Assembly (NCBI GenBank): GCA_026709935.1
Contig: JAPOSC010000033.1
Location: 62,001 to 126,000 of the forward strand
Length of the DNA stretch: 64,000 bases
Origin: Thiotrichales bacterium
GTDB taxonomy: Bacteria > Pseudomonadota > Gammaproteobacteria > HK1
Reading direction: 5' to 3'
The notes under the pieces are model-generated. The model was given only the letters and a program-made list of their open reading frames with translations. It searched no databases and had not been told where the DNA came from. Each line of letters starts with the position of its first letter. The first letter of the stretch is position 1. The position numbers and the translations under genes are program-made. Below are positions 53,866-62,747 of the stretch, piece by piece.

Positions 53866-55185
53866 GTGACCGACACCGGCGAACCCTGGGCCCTGACCGC
53901 GACGGAAGCGCTGCGCCGGATCGAGGCGGGTTCGCTTTCCGCGGCGCAGTGGGTTGCCTCGTGCCGGGAGCGAATCCGGGAGCGCGAGCCCGCGATCCGG
54001 GCCTGGGCGAGTCTCGACGAGCACGTGGTCGAAGCCGCGATGACTCGCGAGCGACGAGGCCTCGGCCCCTCCATCCCGGTCGGCGTGAAGGACATCATCG
54101 ACGTTTGCGGCATGCCCACGATGATGGGCACGGACTTCCACGACCCGGCGCCGGCCACGCGCGAAGGCGGCTCGGTCGCCCTCATGCGCGAAGCCGGCTG
54201 CATGATCATGGGCAAGACCGTCACCACGGAGCTCGGGCACCTGCACCCGGGGCCGACGCGCAACCCCCGCAACCCTCGGCATACGCCCGGCGGCTCGTCC
54301 TCGGGCTCGGCCGCGGCCGTCGCCGACCGGATGGTGCCCCTGTGTCTGGGGACCCAGACCTCCGGCTCCGTGATCCGTCCCGCCGCGTACTGCGGGGTCA
54401 TCGGCTACAAGCCCACGTACAACGACTTCGACAAGTCCGGGATTCTGGCCAATGCGCCGTCGATGGACACGCTCGGGATTCTCGCGAGGTCGGTGGACGA
54501 TGTCGGGTTGCTGCGCCGGATTCTGCTGGAAGCACCGACCGAAGAAATCCGTGAAGCCGATCTTGCGGGATTGCGCTTCGGGCTTCTCACCGCCCCCCCG
54601 TGGGAGAGCGCCGACGCCGAGACCCGGGGTTGCCTCGAGGATTTCATGGGCCAGCTCGCCGCCCGCGGGGCGCGGCGGGTGGAGGTGCGGCTCGATCGGG
54701 AAATCCCGCGACTGCTGGAGCTGCGCCGAGTGATCAGCGGCTACGAATTCCGGCGCAGCATCGCGTTCGAACGGATTCACCATCTCGACCGATTGAGTCC
54801 GATCCTGCGAGAGGGTCGGCTCGCCGACGGCCTGCGGATCGGCAACAGTGAGTACCAGAGCGCGGTCCGCGAAGTGGCGACTCTGCGCGGGCGGCTGGCC
54901 CGGACGTTCACGGAGGTGGACATCCTGGTGTCTCCGAGTGCGCCCGGACCGGCCCCGGCCATGCTGGATACGACGGGCGAGGCGACATTCAATTCCGCCT
55001 GGACCCTGGCCGGCAACCCGGCCATCACCCTGCCGCTCTTTCACGCGAGCAACGGCTTGCCGATCGGCGGTCAGCTTGTCGCCGGCCTTGCCGACGACGA
55101 ACGACTGCTGTCGGCATCGAAAGGGATCATGGGCGCCTTCGGCCCCGGCGACCCTTCCTCCGAGACCATCAGTTCGGCGCCATAA
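53866..55185 (+). CDS. Amidase (amidase signature family)
   Basis: A 439-residue enzyme with the Ser-cisSer-Lys triad: Lys in [10 protein letters not shown] near residue 76, the Gly/Ser-rich [11 protein letters not shown] near 143, and the nucleophile Ser in [12 protein letters not shown] near 167. GTG start with GGAG six bases upstream. It lies between the GMC oxidoreductase and the TRAP binding protein, so the amide substrate may be what that transporter imports. Confidence 0.93.
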   Translation: MTDTGEPWALTATEALRRIEAGSLSAAQWVASCRERIREREPAIRAWASLDEHVVEAAMTRERRGLGPSIPVGVKDIIDVCGMPTMMGTDFHDPAPATREGGSVALMREAGCMIMGKTVTTELGHLHPGPTRNPRNPRHTPGGSSSGSAAAVADRMVPLCLGTQTSGSVIRPAAYCGVIGYKPTYNDFDKSGILANAPSMDTLGILARSVDDVGLLRRILLEAPTEEIREADLAGLRFGLLTAPPWESADAETRGCLEDFMGQLAARGARRVEVRLDREIPRLLELRRVISGYEFRRSIAFERIHHLDRLSPILREGRLADGLRIGNSEYQSAVREVATLRGRLARTFTEVDILVSPSAPGPAPAMLDTTGEATFNSAWTLAGNPAITLPLFHASNGLPIGGQLVAGLADDERLLSASKGIMGAFGPGDPSSETISSAP

Positions 55186-55317
55186 GCAAGCCATCTCTTT
55201 GTTCCTCGATCTCTTTCGCCATTTCAGGAGAGGTTTGGTACGGTGGGTGCTCGCCTGATTGCCATCTCCGGAATCAGGTCCACGAAGCCATCACAGAACC
55301 AGAACCGGGAGTACGCC

Positions 55318-56466
55318 ATGTCACGATTCCGAGCTGTTGCGACCGCCGCCGTCGGGGCGGGAATCCTTCTTGCCTCCGTCGGCGCAAGTGCGGTGGAGCC
55401 CGTCAAGCTCCGCTGGGCCTCGGACCACAGCGGTCCGCCGCACCCGGCCGCCATCGCGGAAGTCTATTTCGCGGAGCAGGTGGAGAAGAGGATTCCGGGC
55501 AGCAAGGTGCAGATCTACTGGGCCAAGTCGCTCTACACCATTCCGCAGGGCGTGAAGGCCATGACCCAGGGCAACCTGGAGATGATCACCGGCCAGTTCG
55601 GCAAGACCGCCAGCGTCGAGCCCCTGGCGAACGTACTCCTGGGCGCCGGCAAGCTGACCACGGTCGGCGCCATCGACGCCGTCGATTCCACCGAGACCTT
55701 CAAGACCCTGGCCGACCACTTCGACGAGGCGCACGACATCACCCTGTTCGGGGCCGGACACCTCAGCATGTACATGGGCGCCGGCGCGGTGGAGCGCCGC
55801 CTCGTCGCACCGGCGGACTTCGCCGGCAAGAAGATGCGCTCCATGGGTCCGGCCGAGAACGCCCTGCTGAGCGCGCTGGGCGCCAACCCGCAGTCGATGG
55901 CCTTCGGCGATGTCCCGCCGGCATTGCAGACCGGTGTCATCGACGGCCTTCTCACCTCGCTCGGCGGCTTCAACGCCACCAAGGAGCAGGCGCCCTACTT
56001 CACGGTGGCCGGGCTCAACGGCATCGTCGGCGACTACTACTGGTTCGGCGTCTCGAACCGCTGGTGGAACAAGCTCTCCCAGGAGCAGCGCGATGTCCTG
56101 ACCGACATCGTCAAGAACGACTTCATGCCGTTCCAGCGCGCCGTCAACTTCTGCAACGACAAGCGCACGCTCGACCGGTTCGTCACCACCGACAAGGGCG
56201 CCCCCGGCGTCTACGTCATGACCGGAGCGGAAGCGGCGGCCATCAAGGCGGCCGAGGGCGGTGCGACCGACGCCTGGATCAAGACCAAGGTGGACGACCG
56301 CGGCGCCATGTTGGTCGATCAGTTCACCATGGAGGCCGTAGCCCTCGTGGAGGCCAATCCTCCAGGGTCGAGCGCGCTCGAGAAGACCGACTGCTCGATG
56401 TACGAGGAGTACTTCGCGCGCTACGGCAAGGGCGCGGATCTGTACCGGGCGAAGAGCCGGAAGTAG
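55318..56466 (+). CDS. TRAP transporter substrate-binding protein (DctP family)
   Basis: A 382-residue periplasmic protein with a Sec signal (AVATAAVGAGILLASVGASA) and mature start EPVKLRWASDHSG. FAGKKMRSMGPAEN and GVIDGLLTSLGG are DctP-family blocks; the carboxylate-anchoring Arg is in the former. GGGAG precedes the ATG; the longer frame from 55243 is unlikely. Followed by a stem-loop and the dctQ/dctM genes. Confidence 0.92.
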   Translation: MSRFRAVATAAVGAGILLASVGASAVEPVKLRWASDHSGPPHPAAIAEVYFAEQVEKRIPGSKVQIYWAKSLYTIPQGVKAMTQGNLEMITGQFGKTASVEPLANVLLGAGKLTTVGAIDAVDSTETFKTLADHFDEAHDITLFGAGHLSMYMGAGAVERRLVAPADFAGKKMRSMGPAENALLSALGANPQSMAFGDVPPALQTGVIDGLLTSLGGFNATKEQAPYFTVAGLNGIVGDYYWFGVSNRWWNKLSQEQRDVLTDIVKNDFMPFQRAVNFCNDKRTLDRFVTTDKGAPGVYVMTGAEAAAIKAAEGGATDAWIKTKVDDRGAMLVDQFTMEAVALVEANPPGSSALEKTDCSMYEEYFARYGKGADLYRAKSRK

Positions 56467-56508
56467 AGCTCCGGCGAGGCGGCGCCGCGGACCAGACGAG
56501 GACGGAGG

Positions 56509-56539
56509 GGGGACTGTCGTCGCTCAGGCGACACTCCCC
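56509..56539 (+). promoter_or_regulatory. Stem-loop between TRAP binding protein and dctQ
   Basis: GGGGA-C-TGTCG (56509-56519) pairs with CGACA-C-TCCCC (56529-56539) with one C/C mismatch. No T-tract. Same placement as the hairpins after the other two complete binding-protein genes in this window. Confidence 0.6.
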
Positions 56540-56601
56540 ATCCCACGCCGCTCCGCCACTCGTCCCCGCAACCGGCGCGGGCGGCGAACGGGGCCTTGAC
56601 G

Positions 56602-57153
56602 ATGGACGGATTTCTCGCGTTCTCGCGGCGCTTGCAGGCGCTGCTGCAATCGGGGCTGGGATCGGTCGCGGCGGTGATGATGTTGATCCTGACGCTGTTC
56701 GCGCTGGCCGAGATCATTCGCCGCTACATCTTCGGCGTCGTGTTCGAATGGGGGCAGGACGCCATCATCGTCGGCATGGTCTCGGCGGTCGCGATCTACT
56801 TCGGAGTCACCCAGATCCGGCGCGGCCATCTCGTGATGGGCGCGATCATCCAGTGGCTGCACTCACGCGGCCACCGCAAGGCGGTGGGCATCACCAAAGT
56901 CCTGGTGTCGGCCATCATCGTCGGGTTCTGCGGCGCCATCGGCGTCACCGGCTGGCCGACGCTGAGCTATGCCTGGGACCGGGACCTGACGACCTACAGC
57001 CTCCTCATCCCGCTGTGGCCGTTCTACCTGATCCTGATGCTCGGCTTCCTGCTGATGTCCTTCATCGCGTTCCTGCAATTCATCGAGGACGCCGTCAGCT
57101 TCGCGCGCCGGGAATATCTCGACGCGGAGTACGACGCGACGACGGATGTCTGA
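56602..57153 (+). CDS. TRAP transporter small permease (DctQ)
   Basis: A 183-residue protein with four membrane helices, the DctQ pattern: FALAEIIRRYIFGVVFEWGQD is the conserved first-cytoplasmic region. ATG at 56602 chosen over a TTG two codons earlier. It joins with DctM in the membrane complex. Confidence 0.9.
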   Translation: MDGFLAFSRRLQALLQSGLGSVAAVMMLILTLFALAEIIRRYIFGVVFEWGQDAIIVGMVSAVAIYFGVTQIRRGHLVMGAIIQWLHSRGHRKAVGITKVLVSAIIVGFCGAIGVTGWPTLSYAWDRDLTTYSLLIPLWPFYLILMLGFLLMSFIAFLQFIEDAVSFARREYLDAEYDATTDV

Positions 57154-57254
57154 GCCACGCCCGACGAACCCCGGTCGGTGACATGCTTTCGCCAGCCTTC
57201 ATCCTCGCCGCCCGACGCCGGCGACCTGTCGACTGCGACGGGCGGTGACCTGAC

Positions 57255-58538
57255 ATGCTCCCGCTAGCCGCCGCCCTCTTCGCCCTGCTCTTCGTGGGGG
57301 TACCGATCGGCGTCGCGCTGGCCGGCTCGACCGCCCTGATGGTGCTGTTCGACGACTTCCTCTCGTTCAGCACCCTGTTCGAAGCCTTCTTCATCTTCCT
57401 CGGCAAGTACACCCTGATCGCGATTCCGTTCTTCATCTACGCCGGCTTCCTGATGGAGGCGACCGGCCTGGTCCGCGGCCTCTTCAACTTCGCCGACGCG
57501 CTGATCGGCTGGTTGCCCGGCGGCTTCGCCTACGCCACCCTGCTCTCGGCGGTCCTGTTCGGCGCCATCTCGGGCTCGTCCACCGCGATGGCGGCCGCAA
57601 TGAGCGTCATCGCCTACCCGGAGATGGTCAAGCGCGGCTACCCGAAGTGGATGGCGGCCGGGGTCATCGCGTCCGCGGGCGGGATCGCGCTGCTGATTCC
57701 ACCCAGCATCACGCTGATCCTCTTCGGCGTGATCACCGAGATCTCCATCGTCGACCTGTTCTTCGCCGGGGTGGTCCCGGGCATCATGCTGGCGATCAGC
57801 GATGCGGTGATCATCATCACCGTCTCGATCTTCGTCGTCCGGCTCCCGGCCGGCACCTTCGAGCTGCGCAAGGTCCGCACCGCGTTCCTGGAAGCTCTGC
57901 CGGCGCTGCTGATGCCGGTGATCGTCCTGGGCGGTCTCTACGGCGGCCTGTTCACCCCGACCGAGGCCGGGGCCGCGGCGGCCTGCTACGCCCTCGCCTA
58001 CGGGGCGCTCTTCAAGGGCAAACCGTTCCTGACGAGACTGATGGACGTGACCCGCCGCACCATGAACCTGACCGCGGTGGTGTTCTTCCTGCTCGGCTGC
58101 GTCGGGGTGTTCCAGTTCTTCCTCGCCAACATGGGCTGGCCGCAGGAGATCGCCGCTTGGGCGGGCTCGCTGGGGCTGTCGAGGCTGGCCTTCCTCTTCG
58201 CCTTGATGGCCTCGCTGCTGGCGCTGTCCATGTGGCTGACCGGCGTCGCCATCCTGGTGCTCACCGTCCCCATCTACTTCCCGGTGGCGCTGTCACTGGG
58301 CGTCGACCCGGTGCACCTGGGGATCCTCACCGCGCTCTGCATCGAGATCGGCAGCGTCATCCCCCCGGTCGGCCTCAACCTGTTCGCGGTGAGCGGCGTC
58401 ACCAAGCTCCCCGTCACCCAGGTGATCCGGGGCTCGTTCCCGTTCTGTATCTCGGACACCGTGGTCCTGATCATCGTGCTCCTGTTCCCGTTCCTGGCCC
58501 TGTGGCTGCCAGGCCAGTTGATCACCTCGCACTTCTGA
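57255..58538 (+). CDS. TRAP transporter large permease (DctM)
   Basis: A 427-residue, about 12-helix sodium-coupled transporter core. GLVRGLFNFADALIGWLPGG and AISGSSTAMAAAMSVI are DctM hallmarks; PPSITLILFGVITEISIVDL and EIGSVIPPVGLNLFAVSG form the paired hairpins that bind sodium. Separate gene rather than DctQM fusion. Confidence 0.94.
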   Translation: MLPLAAALFALLFVGVPIGVALAGSTALMVLFDDFLSFSTLFEAFFIFLGKYTLIAIPFFIYAGFLMEATGLVRGLFNFADALIGWLPGGFAYATLLSAVLFGAISGSSTAMAAAMSVIAYPEMVKRGYPKWMAAGVIASAGGIALLIPPSITLILFGVITEISIVDLFFAGVVPGIMLAISDAVIIITVSIFVVRLPAGTFELRKVRTAFLEALPALLMPVIVLGGLYGGLFTPTEAGAAAACYALAYGALFKGKPFLTRLMDVTRRTMNLTAVVFFLLGCVGVFQFFLANMGWPQEIAAWAGSLGLSRLAFLFALMASLLALSMWLTGVAILVLTVPIYFPVALSLGVDPVHLGILTALCIEIGSVIPPVGLNLFAVSGVTKLPVTQVIRGSFPFCISDTVVLIIVLLFPFLALWLPGQLITSHF

Positions 58539-58603
58539 TTCATGACCTGAAGGTCGGGTTCGGGCCTCCCGTCGTTCAGTGACGACCACCGGTACAGGCC
58601 GCT

Positions 58604-58930
58604 TCAATCACGAGCGTCGTGTTCGGCGATGCCGGCAAGCTCGACCGGAGGCCGGTCGGGGAAGCGGGCGATCAGCGACAGGCGGCCGCCCATCGCCTCG
58701 ACCGTCCTGCGCAGCGTGGACAGCAGCAGGTCGCTCCGCTTCTCCAGCCGCGAGATGGCGTCCTGACTGATGCCGAGTTCGCGCGCCACACTCGCCTGGG
58801 TCAGCGCGCGAGCCTTGCGCAACTCGCGCAGAGTCATTTCTTCGGCGATCAGCTCGGCGGCCATTTCCTCCACCTTGCGCCGCTCGGCAGAGTCGAGCCC
58901 TGCGATCATGTCTTCCATATCCATAGCCAT
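58604..58930 (-). CDS. XRE-family HTH protein (HigA-like antitoxin)
   Basis: A 108-residue protein with an XRE helix-turn-helix (LTQASVARELGISQDAISRLEKR, here split by its turn) near residues 55-77 and a C-terminal tail typical of antitoxins that pair with Gp49-like HigB toxins. The toxin gene should precede it; only a 24-codon stump remains. It may now act as a stand-alone repressor. Confidence 0.8.
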   Translation of the reverse strand: MAMDMEDMIAGLDSAERRKVEEMAAELIAEEMTLRELRKARALTQASVARELGISQDAISRLEKRSDLLLSTLRRTVEAMGGRLSLIARFPDRPPVELAGIAEHDARD

Positions 58931-58980
58931 TTCGACAACTCGGGCTCGAACTCCTCGGCAATCTGGACCCGCCAACTCAT
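58906..58980 (-). pseudogene. Stump of a HigB/Gp49-like toxin gene
   Basis: ATG at 58980 encodes MSWRVQIAEEFEPELSKW, then six unrelated codons to a TGA inside the antitoxin start. The FEPEL block is the N-terminal signature of phage-derived Gp49-like HigB toxins, which are normally about 110 residues. An internal deletion appears to have removed the rest. Confidence 0.55.
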
Positions 58981-59037
58981 GACGGCAGGATGGAGTGGCC
59001 AAAATATGAAGTCAAGGACATGGAACTGCAGCACTGC

Positions 59038-59068
59038 TTGACTTTCCAGTAAATGGAAGGTTTAGCCT
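59038..59068 (+). promoter_or_regulatory. MerR/CueR-type promoter and operator of copA
   Basis: TTGACT (59038-59043) and TAGCCT (59063-59068) are 19 bases apart, the long spacer that MerR-family activators require. Within it, ACTTTCC-7-GGAAGGT (59041-59061) is close to the CueR consensus ACCTTCC-7-GGAAGGT. About 30 bases upstream of the copA start. Confidence 0.85.
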
Positions 59069-59096
59069 GACCGCGTTCGCTGGAGAGCGCGGTTTC

Positions 59097-61724
59097 ATGA
59101 ATATCAGCCCTGACGAAGCGCGCGGTGACGGGGCCCCGGCCAGGGTCGGGACCGGGGTCCGGACCGCCACCCACGATCCCGTGTGCGGGATGCCGGTGGA
59201 TCCGGCCACGGCCCGCGCCTCGTGCGTGCATGACGGCTGCACGGTCGGGTTCTGCTGCGACGGGTGCAAGGGGAAGTTTCTTGCTGCGCCCGGGCGCTAC
59301 CTCTACGCGAACGATCCGGTATGCGGCGTCCTGGTCGACCGGATGCGTCCGGGTGCGACCGTGCGCCACGAGGGGCGTCGGTACTGGTTCTGCGGGGAAG
59401 CCTCTCGGGAGCGGTTCGAAGCCGAACCGGCGGCATTCGCCGAACCCTCGGCGCCCGCCACCCCCGCCGCTCGCGCGGCCGGAGCGGGCTCGGCATCTCC
59501 GGTCGTCTATACCTGCCCTTGCCATCCTGCGGTGCGGAGCGATGTCCCCACGGACTGTCCCGAGTGCGGCATGGCGCTCGAGCCGCAGATACCCACCGCT
59601 CGGGTGCGCACCGAGTACGTCTGCCCCATGCATCCAACCGTGGTGCGGGATGCGCCGGGAAGTTGTCCGGTGTGCGCCATGGCGCTGGAGCCGCGGGCGG
59701 CGCGGCTGGACGACGGGTCGAGCCCGGAGCTCGCGGACATGCGGCGGCGTCTCGCCGTCGCCAGCGTTCTGACCCTGCCGGTAGTGGTGATCGCGATGAG
59801 CGAGATGGTCCCCGGGTTCGACCTGCGCGACCGGCTCGGGCCGGGGTGGCACGGATGGTCCCAGGCGGTGCTCGCCACCCCGGTGGTGCTGTGGTGCGGA
59901 TGGCCGTTCTTCGTGCGGGGCTGGAATTCACTTCTCACGCGCAAGCTCAACATGTTCACCCTGGTGGCGATCGGCACCGGCGCCGCGTGGAGCGCCAGCA
60001 CCCTCGCGCTCCTGTTCCCGGACATGCTCCCCGCGGCGTTCCTGGTCGACGGCGTGCCGCCGCTCTACTTCGAAGCGGCCGCGGTCATCGTGACCTTGGT
60101 CATTCTCGGGCAGGTGCTGGAGCTTCGCGCCCGCGCCCGGACCGGCGACGCCATCCGCCGCCTCCTCACCCTTGCGCCCGCCGTGGCACGACAGATCGCG
60201 CCCGACGGCACGGAGGGTGACGTCGCCATCGACGCCATCACGGTGGGCGACCGGCTCCGTGTGCGGCCCGGCGAGCGCGTGCCGACCGACGGCATCGTGC
60301 TCGAAGGGGCGACGAGCATCGACGAGTCGATGGTCACCGGCGAGCCGATGCCGGTCGAGCGCAGCACCGGCGACCCGGTCACCGGCGGCACCGTGAACGG
60401 GATCGGCGCATTCACCATGCGCGCCGAGCGGGTCGGTGCCGAAACCCTGGTGGCGCAGATCGCCGCGCTGGTGGGCATCGCCGGTCGGTCGCGGGCGCCG
60501 ATCCAGGCCACCGCAGACGTGATGGCGGGCTGGTTCGTCCCGGCGGTGGTGATCGTGGCGGCCGTCACCTTCGCCGCCTGGGCCACGTTCGGTCCCGCTC
60601 CCTCGCTCGCCAATGCGCTCGTCGCCGCAGTGTCCGTGCTCATCATCGCCTGTCCGTGCGCGCTCGGGCTGGCGACTCCGGTGTCGGTGATGACCGGCGT
60701 CGGCCGCGGCGCGCGGGACGGGGTGCTGATCCGGGACGCGAAGTCACTCCAGCGCCTGGAGCGGGCCGACACCCTGGTGATCGACAAGACCGGCACCCTG
60801 ACCGAGGGCCGACCGGTGCTCGACGCGGCGGTCTCGGTGGGAAGCATCCCGCAAGAGCGGTGGCTCGCCCTCGCCGCCGGCATCGAGCGCGCGAGCGAAC
60901 ACCCGCTCGCGAATGCCCTGACGGAAGGCGCGGAAGCGCGCGGCCTGCGCATCGAACCGGCCGACGCATTCGAATCGCTCACGGGCCGGGGGGTGCGCGG
61001 GCGCATCGGCGGGATCGGGGTGCTGGTCGGGAACGAGGCGCTGCTGCACGAGTCGGGCATCGACCTCGGCGCCGATTCGGCCGCCCGGGCCGAATCGATG
61101 CGGGCGCGGGGGGCGACGGTGATGTGGGTCGCGATCGACGGCGCGCCGGCGGGCTTCGTGGCGGTCCGGGATCCGGTCAAGCCGCACGCGGCGGAAAGCC
61201 TTGTCGCCCTGCGGGCGGCGGGCTTGCGCATCGTGATGCTGACCGGCGACAGCGAGACCACGGCGCGCGCGGTGGCGTACGAGCTCGGCATCGACGACGT
61301 CCGGGCCGGCATGACCCCGGCCGGGAAGCACGGCGCCGTCGCCGCGCTCCAGGCCGAGGGACACGTGGTCGCGATGGCGGGCGACGGCATCAACGACGCC
61401 CCGGCGCTCGCCCGCGCCGACGTCGGCATCGCGATGGGGACGGGCACCGACATCGCCATCGAGAGCGCCGGCATCACCCTGGTGAGGGGCGATCTCCGGG
61501 CCATCGCGAAGGCCCGGAAGCTGTCCGGGACCACCATGCGCAACATCCGCCAGAACCTGTTCTTCGCGTTCGTGTACAACGCGGTCGGCATCCCCGTCGC
61601 GGCCGGAGTGCTCTATCCCGTCTTCGGCCTGCTGCTCTCGCCCATGCTCGCGAGCGCCGCCATGAGCGCAAGCTCGGTCTCGGTGATCACGAACGCGCTG
61701 CGGCTGCGCAACACGCCCCTGTAA
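59097..61724 (+). CDS. copA: Copper-translocating P1B-type ATPase (CopA)
   Basis: An 875-residue Cu(I) exporter. Instead of HMA domains the N-terminus has two YHS-type modules ([21 protein letters not shown]) and two heavy-metal-binding motifs ([14 protein letters not shown]...[21 protein letters not shown]...CAMALEP). Core motifs: IACPCALG near residue 519, DKTGT near 562, SEHPLA near 600, and [10 protein letters not shown]. The P1B-1 signature residues in the last helices ([15 protein letters not shown]) support copper. Preceded by a CueR-type promoter and followed by cueR. Confidence 0.93.
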   Translation: MNISPDEARGDGAPARVGTGVRTATHDPVCGMPVDPATARASCVHDGCTVGFCCDGCKGKFLAAPGRYLYANDPVCGVLVDRMRPGATVRHEGRRYWFCGEASRERFEAEPAAFAEPSAPATPAARAAGAGSASPVVYTCPCHPAVRSDVPTDCPECGMALEPQIPTARVRTEYVCPMHPTVVRDAPGSCPVCAMALEPRAARLDDGSSPELADMRRRLAVASVLTLPVVVIAMSEMVPGFDLRDRLGPGWHGWSQAVLATPVVLWCGWPFFVRGWNSLLTRKLNMFTLVAIGTGAAWSASTLALLFPDMLPAAFLVDGVPPLYFEAAAVIVTLVILGQVLELRARARTGDAIRRLLTLAPAVARQIAPDGTEGDVAIDAITVGDRLRVRPGERVPTDGIVLEGATSIDESMVTGEPMPVERSTGDPVTGGTVNGIGAFTMRAERVGAETLVAQIAALVGIAGRSRAPIQATADVMAGWFVPAVVIVAAVTFAAWATFGPAPSLANALVAAVSVLIIACPCALGLATPVSVMTGVGRGARDGVLIRDAKSLQRLERADTLVIDKTGTLTEGRPVLDAAVSVGSIPQERWLALAAGIERASEHPLANALTEGAEARGLRIEPADAFESLTGRGVRGRIGGIGVLVGNEALLHESGIDLGADSAARAESMRARGATVMWVAIDGAPAGFVAVRDPVKPHAAESLVALRAAGLRIVMLTGDSETTARAVAYELGIDDVRAGMTPAGKHGAVAALQAEGHVVAMAGDGINDAPALARADVGIAMGTGTDIAIESAGITLVRGDLRAIAKARKLSGTTMRNIRQNLFFAFVYNAVGIPVAAGVLYPVFGLLLSPMLASAAMSASSVSVITNALRLRNTPL

Positions 61725-61796
61725 TTTCCGGCGATCGCCGCGGACGCTTGGAGAGGGGACGCAACAGCGACTTCCCTCCGGCGGCCGGAAGGGACG

Positions 61797-61882
61797 TCAT
61801 GCGACACGATTCCGGTAAGGTTTCGACCTCTGGAGCGTCGTTCGGGGCGATTTCGAAGCATGTTCTGCCCCGGCGGGAATTA
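61797..61882 (-). repeat. Dispersed intergenic repeat, copy 4
   Basis: Between copA and cueR, antiparallel to both. On the transcribed strand AGGT-TTCG-ACCT (61818-61829) is the equivalent of copy 1's GAGAT-TTCG-ATCTC: stem bases changed on both sides, loop unchanged. Ends 36 bases before the cueR start. Confidence 0.8.
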
Positions 61883-61918
61883 CCGGGTGACATCCTGCCC
61901 GCGACGGAGGAGTGAACG

Positions 61919-62320
61919 ATGCGCATCGGCGAAGCCGCGAAACGTTCCGGAATGGCGGCGAAGACGATTCGCTTCTACGAGGAAGCGGGACTCATCGAAC
62001 CCGCGTCGCGTCTCGACAGCGGCTATCGCGATTTCAGCCCCGACGACGTGCGCCGGCTCCGGTTCATCCATCGCGCCCGCCACCTGGGATTCAGCCTCGA
62101 GGAGGTCAGCCGGCTGCTCTCGCTGTGGTCGGACCGGGAGCGCGCCAGCGCGGATGTCAAACGGCTCGCCCTCGAACACGCCGCACGGGTGGAGGCGAAA
62201 ATGACGGAATTGCGCTCGATGCGCGACGCCATCCTCCACCTCGCCGAGCGCTGTCACGGCGACGACCGCCCCGAGTGCCCGATCCTCGACGAACTTGCGG
62301 GCAAGGCGAGTGCCGAGTGA
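61919..62320 (+). CDS. cueR: Cu(I)-responsive MerR-family regulator CueR
   Basis: A 133-residue MerR protein: MRIGEAAKRSGMAAKTIRFY helix-turn-helix and wing, long dimerisation helix, and metal loop CHGDDRPECPIL with two Cys seven residues apart, as in CueR. It should twist the 19-base spacer promoter in front of copA when it binds Cu(I). Ribosome-binding site GGAGGAG upstream. Confidence 0.92.
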   Translation: MRIGEAAKRSGMAAKTIRFYEEAGLIEPASRLDSGYRDFSPDDVRRLRFIHRARHLGFSLEEVSRLLSLWSDRERASADVKRLALEHAARVEAKMTELRSMRDAILHLAERCHGDDRPECPILDELAGKASAE

Positions 62321-62360
62321 GGCGACGGCATGAACGTGAACCCGGACCCATACCGGACCC

Positions 62361-62474
62361 ATGGAGGAAAGACGGACCGTGATGCGTCAGGTCATCGCGT
62401 GGTTCCGGAGCCTGTGGCCGGGCGGCATCTACGCGCAGCGGTGGGAGATCCAGCAGCGTTCGATGCAGCAGTAG
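62361..62474 (+). CDS. Possible small protein
   Basis: 37 codons from ATG 62361 (MEERRTVMRQVIAWFRSLW) with an internal ATG at 62382. Basic and aromatic; might be a short amphipathic peptide. No homologue is recognised, and the remaining gap to 62747 holds nothing clear. Confidence 0.25.
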   Translation: MEERRTVMRQVIAWFRSLWPGGIYAQRWEIQQRSMQQ

Positions 62475-62747
62475 AGGCCGGGTTCGCGCAAACGCAGGCG
62501 TAGGGGTCCTGCTCTGGCGGGGGAGTCCCACTCCGGTGGGGGTTCCGCTTCGGCGGTGGAACCGCGAGCCGGCCTGAGCTACCCTGCCACCGCTCCAAGA
62601 GAACCCTGAACCAGCGCGGGGCTGGATCATGCCCGCTCCGCCCCCGCCCGCCACGCGGACCAGGCAAAACCTCCGATACGATTCCGCGCCGTAGTCGCAG
62701 CGAGCGACCCGGCCATTCATGCTGTTCCAGAACAGGAGACCGACAAC

